Source: Pseudoflavonifractor sp050943825
Lineage (GTDB): Bacteria > Bacillota > Clostridia > Oscillospirales > Oscillospiraceae
Direction of reading: 5' to 3'
DNA: 64,000 bases
Assembly (NCBI RefSeq): GCF_050943825.1
Contig: NZ_JBMNPX010000003.1
Span: 216,177 to 280,176 of the forward strand
A program made the translations under genes and the position numbers. Below, in pieces: positions 1 to 7,299 of the stretch. The notes under the pieces were generated by a model. That model ran no database searches. It was not told where the DNA came from and saw only the letters and a program-made list of their open reading frames with translations. The first letter of the stretch is position 1, and every line of letters starts with the position of its first letter.

Positions 1-1
1 C

Positions 2-688
2 GCCCTCTACAAGGAGAACGCCCTGCTCAAGAGCAAGATGAAGGTGCTGGTGGAGAAGGTGGAGGAGTACCGTTCCACCGAGGAGGGCATGCGCAAGGCC
101 CTGCTGGCCGCCCAGCGGACAGCGGATGAGATTGTCCGCGAGGCGGAGGAGAAGCGTGCCCAGCTCATCGGCACCGCCGAGGGTGAGGCCCGTGCCAAGA
201 TTGACGCCCTGCGCCAGGAGCTGGAGAATGAGCAGCTGCGCCTGAGCGCCGCCAAGGAGGCCACCGCCGCCTATGTGGCCAAGCTGAAGGACCTCTATCA
301 GCACGAGATGGACTACCTCAACGGTCTGTCCCAGCTGACCGCGCCCGCCCCCAACCAGACTGAGCAGACCGCCCGGGACATCCAGTCCTCCATGGAGAAG
401 ATTGTGGAGGAGGAGACCGGTGAGCTGCCCCAGGTGGAGGACGAGCTGCCTGAGGAGGAGCCGGAGCAGGATGTCCAGGAGGAGGACGGCGGCCTGTACG
501 CCGAGCTGCTGGGCATGGACCGGAAGGACAAGGAGGAGCAGCCTGAGTCCCGCCGGGAGCACCGGGGCGACCGGAGTGACCGCCGGGCCCGCCGCCACGA
601 TGCGGACGAGGAGGATGAGGACGACTCCCCCACCCGCCGCATCGACTTCAGCAACCTGAAGTTCGGGAAGGATTACGAGATCAAGTAA
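2..688 (+). CDS. divIVA: DivIVA-family cell division/polarity protein (5' partial)
   Basis: The reading frame is open from base 2, so the N-terminal membrane-binding part lies outside the window. What remains begins with a long charged coiled coil (residues KENALLKSKMKVLVEKVEEY and onward, rich in Glu, Lys, Arg and Ala heptads), typical of DivIVA. A very acidic then basic low-complexity tail follows, ending RIDFSNLKFGKDYEIK. DivIVA proteins bind curved membrane at septa and poles and recruit partners. Support comes from context: in many Firmicutes the sepF-ylmGH-divIVA block sits directly before ileS, and ileS lies 2.8 kb downstream here. The first ATG visible (38) is internal, not the true start. 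A rho-independent terminator follows at 752-783. Confidence 0.8.
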   Translation, partial: ALYKENALLKSKMKVLVEKVEEYRSTEEGMRKALLAAQRTADEIVREAEEKRAQLIGTAEGEARAKIDALRQELENEQLRLSAAKEATAAYVAKLKDLYQHEMDYLNGLSQLTAPAPNQTEQTARDIQSSMEKIVEEETGELPQVEDELPEEEPEQDVQEEDGGLYAELLGMDRKDKEEQPESRREHRGDRSDRRARRHDADEEDEDDSPTRRIDFSNLKFGKDYEIK

Positions 689-751
689 ATATCTGTTAGT
701 CTTATTACGCGCAAGCCAGCTTCGGATGCCTGCATGGAATAACAGATCTGA

Positions 752-783
752 ATGCCCCCGGCCACAGGCCGGGGGCATTTTTC
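752..783 (+). terminator. rho-independent terminator after divIVA
   Basis: GCCCCCGGCC pairs with GGCCGGGGGC across a short loop, followed by a run of T. It lies about 65 bp after the divIVA stop and separates it from the S-layer gene. Confidence 0.85.
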
Positions 784-804
784 AGGGAAAGAAAGAGAAG
801 AAAG

Positions 805-2724
805 GTGAATCGGGATGAAAAAACGGCGTTTGCCCGGATGGGCGGGGCTTGCCTGGCGGGTCTGCTGCTGCTGACCCCTGCAGGACAGGCCTTCAGCAAC
901 GAGCCGGCCTCCTGGGCGGCAGACAGCATTGATATGCTCAACCACAAGGCGCTGCTGTACAACCTGCTGCCTGATGCAGAACGGCTCGACTCCAAGAGCC
1001 CCATCACCCGCGGAGAGTTCTGCCAGCTGCTGGTGGGCGTGGCCCGGAGCGAGTTCTCCCAGACGCTTATTGAAAGCATTGCTCCCAAGCCCGCCGACTA
1101 TTTTCAGGATATTGCCCGCACGGTGAGTGAGGACACGCCGGGCGGAGAATACGACATGTACTATGCCGCTGCCTACGGCCTGACGGAGGGCGCCGACTAC
1201 GGCAGCGGCCGGGTGGCCGACTGCGGAAGTGAGCTGACCCGGGAGCAGGCGGCCAAGATGATGTGCGCGCTGGTGGATTTTCTGGAGGAGCACAGCGGCC
1301 AGAGCCTCTATACCCGGGGGGAGCCCACTGCTTTCACGGACATGGACCAGGTCAGCAGCTGGGCGGCCGAATCGGTGACCAAGGCCTCCGCCTGCGGCAT
1401 CATGAAGGGAGACCAGAACCAGCGCTTCAATCCCGCCGGCAAGCTGACCTGGGAGGAGGCCTGCGTTATGGCGGCCCGGGCCAACCAGGCTGCCGACCGG
1501 GCCCGGATGGACCGGGCGGCTGAGGAGGGTGTCCGCTGGCTGGACGTGGAGGGGCAGCTCACCCCCTCCTACGGAGTGTACGGCACCGAGGTCTACCCCC
1601 TGATGGACGGCGACAGCCTCCAGCTGCTCTACCTCTTCTCCAAACCCAAGGTGGAGACCTTCCGTGCTGACGGCACCTCCGCCGGGGTCAGGCAGCTGGA
1701 CAAGGAGCTGCTGAACTGCATCGCCTTCTGCCAGAGCGATGAGTACTATTTCATCTGCTTCAGCCAGTCCAATCAGAAGCTGGAGGACGATAAAGAGGTC
1801 TACCGGGTGGTAAAGTACGACCACCAGTGGAACCGGCTGGGCGCGGCCTCGGTTACCGGCGGAGCCAGCAATACCAGCGCGCCCTCTCAGCTGAACCATA
1901 CCGGCATGGCCATTCAGGGCGACACCCTGATCGTCCACACCGCCCGCCAGATGTACCCCGATGCCGCCGGCACCCGGCATCAGGCCAACCTGACCTTTGA
2001 GGTGGATATCCCCACCATGACAGCATCCATGCCCAATGATTCGCCCACCTATGTGAGCCACTCTTTCGCCCAGTATGCGGTCCGGGACGGGGAGGAGATG
2101 GTGTATGTGGACCAGGGCGATGCCTACCCGGCCAGAGGCTTCATTCTCTCCACCAAGGGCGGGGCCGGCGAGATTCCGGTCTGGCAGAACATCTTCCCCT
2201 TTGCCGGCGCAGAGGGGGACAACACCACCAATGCCGACCCGGGCGGACTGGGTGTCTCCCCCACCCACTACCTCTTCCTGGCCAGCTCGGCGCCCCAGCA
2301 GGGCAGCGGCGAGGGAGAGAAGGACCAGAACGTGGTGCTTATCTCGGTGCCCAAGGCGGGCTTCCCCAACGGCACGCCCCAGGTGCAGCAGCTGACCCAC
2401 TTCACCGGCGGGACGGAATGGGTGACCAACCCCAAGCTGGTCCAGGTGGATGACAACACCTTTGTGGCCATGTGGCAGAGCGCCAAAAGCTGTGAGCAGG
2501 TGGACTCCGCCCCTGGGGACTTCTGCTATGCCGTCTTTGACGGCACGGGCCGTCAGATTGGCCAGACCGTGACCAAGCCTGAATTCCAGGCTCCGGTGGC
2601 CGACCCGGTGGTGGTGGGTGACACCATCTATTGGGTCATGTATGACGGCGGCCTGCTCTACCAGACCTACGGCGGCCGGGAGCATGCGGCCCTCTTCTCC
2701 CTCACTGTGCCCCGCAATCCCTGA
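805..2724 (+). CDS. S-layer homology (SLH) domain exported protein, start region frameshifted
   Basis: The protein of about 640 residues carries three SLH repeats in its first 240 residues (around SWAADSIDMLNHKALLYNLL, FQDIARTVSED...REQAAKMMCALVDF, and FTDMDQVSSWAAESVTKASA...WEEACVMAARAN). These normally anchor exoproteins to pyruvylated wall polymers. The remaining about 400 residues are unrecognised, rich in beta-type sequence and possibly propeller-like. The only in-frame start is GTG 805, which gives an acidic, poor signal-peptide N-region. A well-placed Shine-Dalgarno (AAAGGTG, 801-807) points instead to ATG 815, which is out of frame. With one extra A in the A6 run at 818-823 that ATG would read MKKTAFARMGGACLAG, a good signal peptide. 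A sequencing indel, phase variation or polymerase slippage could explain this. Terminator at 2832-2873. Confidence 0.75.
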   Translation: MNRDEKTAFARMGGACLAGLLLLTPAGQAFSNEPASWAADSIDMLNHKALLYNLLPDAERLDSKSPITRGEFCQLLVGVARSEFSQTLIESIAPKPADYFQDIARTVSEDTPGGEYDMYYAAAYGLTEGADYGSGRVADCGSELTREQAAKMMCALVDFLEEHSGQSLYTRGEPTAFTDMDQVSSWAAESVTKASACGIMKGDQNQRFNPAGKLTWEEACVMAARANQAADRARMDRAAEEGVRWLDVEGQLTPSYGVYGTEVYPLMDGDSLQLLYLFSKPKVETFRADGTSAGVRQLDKELLNCIAFCQSDEYYFICFSQSNQKLEDDKEVYRVVKYDHQWNRLGAASVTGGASNTSAPSQLNHTGMAIQGDTLIVHTARQMYPDAAGTRHQANLTFEVDIPTMTASMPNDSPTYVSHSFAQYAVRDGEEMVYVDQGDAYPARGFILSTKGGAGEIPVWQNIFPFAGAEGDNTTNADPGGLGVSPTHYLFLASSAPQQGSGEGEKDQNVVLISVPKAGFPNGTPQVQQLTHFTGGTEWVTNPKLVQVDDNTFVAMWQSAKSCEQVDSAPGDFCYAVFDGTGRQIGQTVTKPEFQAPVADPVVVGDTIYWVMYDGGLLYQTYGGREHAALFSLTVPRNP

Positions 2725-2802
2725 ACAGGGCGGAGAAAAGGGCCATTTCCCCTGACAGATTGCTGAAAAGCAGGAAAGCGGGGGAAAGAGCCCCGCTCTC
2801 CC

Positions 2803-2831
2803 TTGACAAACTGGCGGAAAACAGGTAAGAT
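2803..2831 (+). promoter_or_regulatory. SigA-type promoter immediately before a terminator hairpin
   Basis: TTGACA (2803-2808), a 17-bp spacer and TAAGAT (2826-2831). The start point would fall inside the hairpin at 2832-2873. It may drive the ileS T-box transcript or a very short RNA. Confidence 0.5.
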
Positions 2832-2873
2832 ACACGGAGAAACGCCCTTACAGGTGTTTCTCCGTGTTTTTTT
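2832..2873 (+). terminator. rho-independent terminator after the SLH gene
   Basis: A perfect 12-bp stem (ACACGGAGAAAC with GTTTCTCCGTGT) is followed by seven T. It ends the SLH transcript and directly abuts the promoter-like sequence at 2803-2831. Confidence 0.85.
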
Positions 2874-2877
2874 CATA

Positions 2878-3131
2878 CAGCAAACGCAAGGAAGAGGAAG
2901 AGTAATCCGGCCCAACCTGCCCAGAGAGCCGCCGTTTTGGTGAAAGGCGGAGAGGCGGACGGACGAAAATCACCTCGGAGCCTCCGGCTGAACGGGCCTG
3001 ACCCCACTAAGCCGGGACGGGCGGCGCCGTTATCCGCCGGCTTGAGTGGCCGCAGCATGCCTGCGGCAAGAAGAGTGGTACCGCAGAGGTTTGCGCCTTT
3101 GTCTCTTTTTGGAGACAGGGGCGCTTTTTTG
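2878..3131 (+). promoter_or_regulatory. T-box riboswitch, isoleucine (AUC specifier)
   Basis: This leader shows the hallmarks of a T-box that senses uncharged tRNA. They are the AGTA element on the 5' side of stem I (near 2900), the AGAGAGC...GGTG apical part, and the specifier loop GAAAATCACC with specifier ATC at 2969-2971. The canonical T-box bases GTGGTACCGC (3075-3084) follow, then a terminator (GCGCC...GGGCGC plus six T, 3093-3130). The ATC specifier predicts tRNA-Ile, which agrees with ileS as the main downstream gene. Antitermination under isoleucine starvation would switch on both the SepF-like gene and ileS. Confidence 0.92.
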
Positions 3132-3158
3132 TTCCCTCGGCACCGGAAAGGAGACAGG

Positions 3159-3425
3159 ATGAAAGAGGAACTGTACTGGCTGGAGCCCCCCGACCCGGAG
3201 GAGCTGGCCAAGCTGCCCCTGCACCGTGCCGGCGGCTTCTCGGACGCAACCGAACTGGCGGAGCAGGTCCGGGCCGGCGGCGCATTTCTGGCGGATCTGG
3301 AGGAGGCCGGACCGGAGGTTGCCCAGCGTATCCTGGATTTCCTGTGCGGCGCGGTCTGGCTGGCCGGCGGCAGAATCCGCAAGCTGTCTGCGTGGACCTA
3401 TTTGATCACCCCGCCGGAGGACTGA
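3159..3425 (+). CDS. SepF-like small protein in the ileS T-box transcript
   Basis: An 88-residue protein whose second half (LEEAGPEVAQRILDFLCGAV then ITP) resembles the SepF/DUF552 core, in which SepF binds FtsZ and membranes at the septum. It is shorter than ordinary SepF (about 140-150 residues) and has no clear N-terminal membrane helix, so it may be a truncated or specialised paralogue. ATG 3159 is chosen because GGAAAGGAG lies just before it; the longer open frame upstream is T-box leader. It sits between the T-box terminator and ileS with a 36-bp gap, so it should be induced with ileS. The division-gene neighbourhood (divIVA) supports the SepF assignment. Confidence 0.65.
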   Translation: MKEELYWLEPPDPEELAKLPLHRAGGFSDATELAEQVRAGGAFLADLEEAGPEVAQRILDFLCGAVWLAGGRIRKLSAWTYLITPPED

Positions 3426-3461
3426 TCCGGCCACAACAATCATATCTGGAGGAAACAACCC

Positions 3462-6284
3462 ATGGACTACAACAAGACCATCCACCTCCCCAAGACGGAC
3501 TTCCCCATGCGGGCCGGCCTGCCCCGGCGTGAGCCCGACATGCTCAAGGCCATGGAGGAGAAGGACATCTACCACAAGCTGATCAAGAAGAACGAGGGCA
3601 AGCCCACCTTCGTCCTCCACGACGGCCCTCCCTACGCCAACGGCAACATCCACATCGGCACCGCCCTGAACAAGATCCTCAAGGACATGATCGTCAAGCA
3701 CCGCAATATGACCGGCTGGTGCGCCCCCTACGTCCCCGGCTGGGATACCCACGGCCTGCCCATCGAGTCCGCCGTGCTCAAGGACAAGAGCGTGAAGCGG
3801 GAGGAGATGACCACCGCCCAGTTCCGCACCAAGTGCAAGGAGTACGCCGAGGGCTATATCGCCAAGATGACCGGCCAGTTCCAGCGCCTGGGCGTCATCG
3901 GCGAGTGGGAGAACCCCTATATCACCCTGCTGCCCGAGTTTGAGGCCAAGCAGATTGAGGTTTTTGGCAAGATGGCCGAGAAGGGCCTCATCTACAAGGG
4001 CATGAAGCCCGTGTACTGGTGCCCCCACGACCAGACCGCTCTGGCCGAGGCCGAGATTGAGTACGCCGACGACCCCTGTACTACCATCTTCGTAAAATTC
4101 CCCGTCCGGGACGACAAGGGCAAGCTGGCCCAGTACACCGACCTGAGCAAGACCTATTTCGTCATCTGGACCACCACCCCCTGGACCATCCCCGGCAACT
4201 TCGCCATCTGCCTCAACGCCGACTTCGACTATGTCCTGCTCCAGGTGCCCTCCGGCGACGTGTACGTCCTGGCCAAGGAGCTGGCCGAGAAGGTGTGCAA
4301 GGCCGCCCACATCGACTACGACGCCTGCAAGGTGCTGGCCGAGATGAAGGGCAGCGAGTTCGAGCTGATGACCGCCACCCACCCCCTGTTCGACCGTGAG
4401 TCCGTCATCCTCAACGGCGAGCACGTCACCCTGGACGCCGGCTCCGGCTGCGTCCACACCGCTCCCGGCTTCGGCGCCGAGGACTTCCAGATCTGCCAGC
4501 AGTACGACAAGGCCGGCCTGACCCACATCGGCGTCCCCGTGCCCGTCAACGCCAAGGGCGTCATGACCGACGAGCGCTACAACGGTCAGTTCTACGCCAA
4601 GGGCAACGACATGGTGGTGGCCGACCTGGAGGCCGAGGGCTTCCTGGTTGCCAAGGAGTCCATCACCCACTCCTACCCCCACTGCTGGCGCTGCAAGCAC
4701 CCCATCATCTACCGCGCCACCGAGCAGTGGTTCTGCTCCGTGGACGCCATCAAGGACGCCGCCGTCAAGTCCTGCGACGAGATCCAGTGGAAGCCCGAGT
4801 GGGGCAAGGAGCGCATGATCTCCATGATCTCGGAGCGCAACGACTGGTGCATCAGCCGTCAGCGTGTGTGGGGCGTGCCCATTCCCATCTTCTACTGCGA
4901 CGACTGCGGCGCTGATATCGTCACCCCCGAGACCATCGCCCATGTGGCCGAGCTGTTCCGTGAGCACGGCTCCAACGTGTGGTTCGAGCGGGAGGCCAAG
5001 GATCTGCTGCCCGAGGGCTTCGTGTGCCCCAAGTGCGGCAAGGTCCACTTCTCCAAGGAGACCGACATCATGGACGTGTGGTTCGACTCCGGCTCTACCT
5101 GGGCCGCTGTGGCCGCCGAGCGTCCCTACCTGAAGTACCCCGCCGACCTGTATCTGGAGGGCGGCGACCAGTACCGCGGCTGGTTCCAGTCCTCCATGCT
5201 CACCTCCATCGCCGTCAACGGCGTGGCCCCCTATAAGCAGATCACCACCCACGGCTGGACCGTGGACGGCGAGGGCAAGGCCATGCACAAGTCCCTGGGC
5301 AACGCCGTGTCCCCCGACGAGGTCATCAAGGACTACGGCGCCGACCTGCTCCGCCTGTGGGTGGCCTCCGCCGACTACACCCAGGACATGCGCATCTCCA
5401 AGGAGATCATGAAGCAGCTGTCCGACGCCTACCTGAAGATCCGCAACACCGCCCGCTATATGCTGGGCAGCCTGAACGGCTTTGACCCGGACGCCGATTC
5501 CGTGGCCTACGCCGACCTGACCGACCTGGACAAGTGGGCCCTGTCCCGCCTCAATGAGCTTGCCCGCACCGTGCGTAACTTCTACAACAAGTACGAGTTC
5601 CACGGCGTCTACCGCAGCCTGTACAACTTCTGCGTGGTGGACCTGTCCAACTTCTACTTCGACATCATCAAGGACCGCCTCTACTGCGGCGATGAGGCCG
5701 GCCGCCGCTCCGCCCAGACCGCTCTGTACCGGATCCTGGACGGCATGACCCGTCTGGTGGCCCCCATCCTGGCCTTCACCAGCGAGGAGATCTGGCAGGC
5801 CATGCCCCACGACAAGACCGCCGATGCCGAGTGCGTCCTCTTCAACGAGATGCCCGACTTCGACGAGGCTCTGGCCCTGCCCCAGGACCAGGCCGAGCGC
5901 TGGGACGCCGCCATGGCCCTGCGCACCGACGTGAACAAGGCCCTGGAGATTGCCCGCGGCGAGAAGCGCATCGGCAAGAGCCTGGAGGCCGCCGTCACGC
6001 TGTACTTTGACGGCGACGAGGCCCAGGCCCTGTGGCGCGGCCCCCTGGGCGGCTTCGACACCAAGGACCTGGAGACCATCTGCATCGTCTCCCACGTGGA
6101 CGCCGTCATCGGCTCCGGCGAGGGCTACAAGGGCGAGGCCGTCCCCGGCCTGACCGTCCAGGTGGAGCAGGCCTCCGGCGCCAAGTGCGCCCGCTGCTGG
6201 ATGTACAACGAGCACGTGGGCGAGGACCACGACCACCCCGAGCTCTGCCCCCGCTGCGCAGCCGTTGTGAAAGCCGAGCAGTAA
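3462..6284 (+). CDS. ileS: isoleucyl-tRNA synthetase
   Basis: A 940-residue class I aminoacyl-tRNA synthetase that charges tRNA-Ile in the cytoplasm. The HIGH motif is HIGT (about 64-67) after HDGPPYANGN. The editing (CP1) domain includes GSGCVHTAPGFGAEDF and the WTTTPWTIPGN signature. The KMSKS loop is AMHKS (about 607-611). An anticodon-binding domain and a C-terminal zinc cluster (CARCWMY...CPRC) follow. The start has GGAGGAAAC ahead of ATG. Transcription is controlled by the Ile T-box at 2878-3131. The last 12 codons are repeated with synonymous changes 152 bp downstream (6437-6472), flanking the structured element at 6285-6436. Confidence 0.97.
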   Translation: MDYNKTIHLPKTDFPMRAGLPRREPDMLKAMEEKDIYHKLIKKNEGKPTFVLHDGPPYANGNIHIGTALNKILKDMIVKHRNMTGWCAPYVPGWDTHGLPIESAVLKDKSVKREEMTTAQFRTKCKEYAEGYIAKMTGQFQRLGVIGEWENPYITLLPEFEAKQIEVFGKMAEKGLIYKGMKPVYWCPHDQTALAEAEIEYADDPCTTIFVKFPVRDDKGKLAQYTDLSKTYFVIWTTTPWTIPGNFAICLNADFDYVLLQVPSGDVYVLAKELAEKVCKAAHIDYDACKVLAEMKGSEFELMTATHPLFDRESVILNGEHVTLDAGSGCVHTAPGFGAEDFQICQQYDKAGLTHIGVPVPVNAKGVMTDERYNGQFYAKGNDMVVADLEAEGFLVAKESITHSYPHCWRCKHPIIYRATEQWFCSVDAIKDAAVKSCDEIQWKPEWGKERMISMISERNDWCISRQRVWGVPIPIFYCDDCGADIVTPETIAHVAELFREHGSNVWFEREAKDLLPEGFVCPKCGKVHFSKETDIMDVWFDSGSTWAAVAAERPYLKYPADLYLEGGDQYRGWFQSSMLTSIAVNGVAPYKQITTHGWTVDGEGKAMHKSLGNAVSPDEVIKDYGADLLRLWVASADYTQDMRISKEIMKQLSDAYLKIRNTARYMLGSLNGFDPDADSVAYADLTDLDKWALSRLNELARTVRNFYNKYEFHGVYRSLYNFCVVDLSNFYFDIIKDRLYCGDEAGRRSAQTALYRILDGMTRLVAPILAFTSEEIWQAMPHDKTADAECVLFNEMPDFDEALALPQDQAERWDAAMALRTDVNKALEIARGEKRIGKSLEAAVTLYFDGDEAQALWRGPLGGFDTKDLETICIVSHVDAVIGSGEGYKGEAVPGLTVQVEQASGAKCARCWMYNEHVGEDHDHPELCPRCAAVVKAEQ

Positions 6285-6436
6285 CCCGGGGCAGAGCCCC
6301 CGCGAAGCGGGGCCGCGCGGCAGCGCGTCCAAGCGTTTTGGGCCATGGGCCCAAAACCTTGATGCCGGGGCAATTCACTTGCCCCGAGCAGATGAAAGAA
6401 CCGGGGTCCCCGCCGGGCCAAGGCCCGGTGGGGCTG
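6285..6436 (+). repeat. structured intergenic element, copy 1 (gene-tail-associated)
   Basis: A 152-bp hairpin-rich block starts directly after the ileS stop. In order it holds CCCCGC-GAA-GCGGGG; a GCGC...GCGC hairpin; CAAG-c-GTTTTGGGCC/GGCCCAAAAC-CTTG; CGGGGCAA-TTCAC-TTGCCCCG; the single-stranded block AGCAGATGAAAG; and CCGGGCC-AA-GGCCCGG flanked by CCCC/GGGG. A second copy of nearly the same length (153 bp) is at 46364-46516 on the other strand. It has the same order, the conserved words CAAGCGTTTTG, CCTTGATGCCGGG, TTCAC and GCAGAT, and compensatory stem changes. No protein is encoded. See 6437-6472 for the duplicated gene tail. Confidence 0.75.
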
Positions 6437-6472
6437 CCCCGCTGCGCCGCTGTTGTGAAAGCGGAGCAGTAA
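6437..6472 (+). repeat. duplicate of the last 12 codons of ileS
   Basis: This matches 6249-6284 at 33 of 36 positions. Both copies encode PRCAAVVKAEQ and a TAA stop. The three differences (GCA/GCC, GCC/GCT, GCC/GCG) are all synonymous, so both versions look as if they evolved as real 3' ends of ileS. It has no start and is not translated as a gene here. Together with 6285-6436 it forms a direct-repeat-flanked insertion at a gene 3' end. Confidence 0.85.
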
Positions 6473-6495
6473 GAAATCCTCATAACACCGCCAAG

Positions 6496-6529
6496 CAGGC
6501 GCCCGCTTCTGCGGGCGCCTGTTTTTTTG
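6496..6529 (+). terminator. rho-independent terminator of the ileS operon
   Basis: CAGGCGCCCGC / GCGGGCGCCTG with a TTCT loop and seven T. It lies beyond the duplicated ileS tail, so the element is inside the ileS transcript. Confidence 0.9.
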
Positions 6530-6556
6530 TAAAGATGATTTTAATGGAAAGTTAAC

Positions 6557-6585
6557 TTGACAAAATGCGACGGTGGGACTATACT
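6557..6585 (+). promoter_or_regulatory. promoter of the XRE regulator operon
   Basis: TTGACA (6557-6562), 17-bp spacer, TATACT (6580-6585). The palindrome GGAAAGC-GA-GCTTTCC (6599-6614) lies just after the predicted start point and could be an operator. Confidence 0.75.
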
Positions 6586-6634
6586 GGGGCCACAGAAAGG
6601 AAAGCGAGCTTTCCATTTTGGAGGAGGCGAGGGT

Positions 6635-6841
6635 TTGAAAAACCGGCTGGAGGAGCTGCGGAAGGCCAGGGGCATGACCCAGGAGGAGCTGGCCGAGGCG
6701 CTGGAGGTATCCCGGCAGACGGTGGGTTCCCTGGAGAACGGGCGGTACAACCCGTCCATCCTGCTGGCCTTCAGGATTGCACGGCTGTTTGAAACCACCA
6801 TTGAGGAGGTCTTTCTCTATGAAGAACAGGGAGCAGAGTAA
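6635..6841 (+). CDS. small XRE-type helix-turn-helix regulator
   Basis: A 68-residue protein that is almost only a Cro/CI-type HTH: NRLEELRKARGMTQEELAEA then VSRQTVGSLENGRYNPS. It resembles the short regulators paired with small membrane proteins in Firmicutes. The start is TTG 6635, preceded by GGAGGAGG; the upstream ATG would read through the promoter region. It overlaps the next gene by 23 bp, suggesting translational coupling. It probably regulates its own operon through the palindrome at 6599-6614 (inference). Confidence 0.8.
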   Translation: MKNRLEELRKARGMTQEELAEALEVSRQTVGSLENGRYNPSILLAFRIARLFETTIEEVFLYEEQGAE

Positions 6842-7256
6842 GGAAATTCTGTACTGGATCGGCGCAGGCGTGAGCTGGCTGGTGCTGCTTCTGCTGCTGG
6901 TGGGGGACAAGCTGGGTCTGGAGCTGCCCCGTCTGGTGGGCGGCCTGCTGGCCGGCGCAGGGGGTGCCCTGGGCGGGCTGCTGACGGTCAAGGCCCTCTT
7001 CGCCCGGTACTACCGCCGCAACGAGAAGGCCCGCAGGGCGGCGGAGCGGGAGGAGAAGGACGAGCGCAACCAGATGCTCCGGGGTATCGCCGCCCACCGC
7101 TGTCTGCTGGCCACCACCCCCATCTTTATCATCCAGTGGGTCATCCTGCTGGCGCTGGACGTGTCCATAGCGGTGATGGTTGTGGTGATGCTGGCCTACC
7201 TGGCCCATTTCGTGATTTACATGTATCAGCTGGTGCGGCTCCAGAAGGAGCTGTAA
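6819..7256 (+). CDS. small integral membrane protein paired with XRE regulator
   Basis: A 145-residue protein with two hydrophobic helices near the N-terminus (about 11-29 and 36-57), a basic/acidic cytoplasmic segment (RRNEKARRAAEREEKDERNQ), and two further helices (about 97-137). The ERDER-like charged segment between helix pairs recalls DUF2178-type proteins found beside short XRE regulators, but I cannot confirm the family. ATG 6819 follows GAGGAGGT inside the regulator gene. An ABC exporter starts 43 bp downstream, so all four genes may form one operon. Confidence 0.65.
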   Translation: MKNREQSKEILYWIGAGVSWLVLLLLLVGDKLGLELPRLVGGLLAGAGGALGGLLTVKALFARYYRRNEKARRAAEREEKDERNQMLRGIAAHRCLLATTPIFIIQWVILLALDVSIAVMVVVMLAYLAHFVIYMYQLVRLQKEL

Positions 7257-7299
7257 CAAGGGAAAGCCGCCCGGGAAGGCGGCGGAAAGTGAGAGACGT

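Noticed and set aside
2937..3158. N-terminal extension of the SepF-like frame
   Set aside because: This stretch is the T-box leader; the SD lies just before ATG 3159.
3030..6332. 1100-residue open frame on the minus strand opposite ileS
   Set aside because: Strong GC bias at third positions of ileS keeps the opposite strand open; composition is repetitive Gly/Val/Leu/His and it has no SD or family motif.
6285..6472. C-terminal extension of ileS or a small gene
   Set aside because: The gene has a clear TAA at 6282-6284; the later PRCAAVVKAEQ segment has no start codon or SD in frame.
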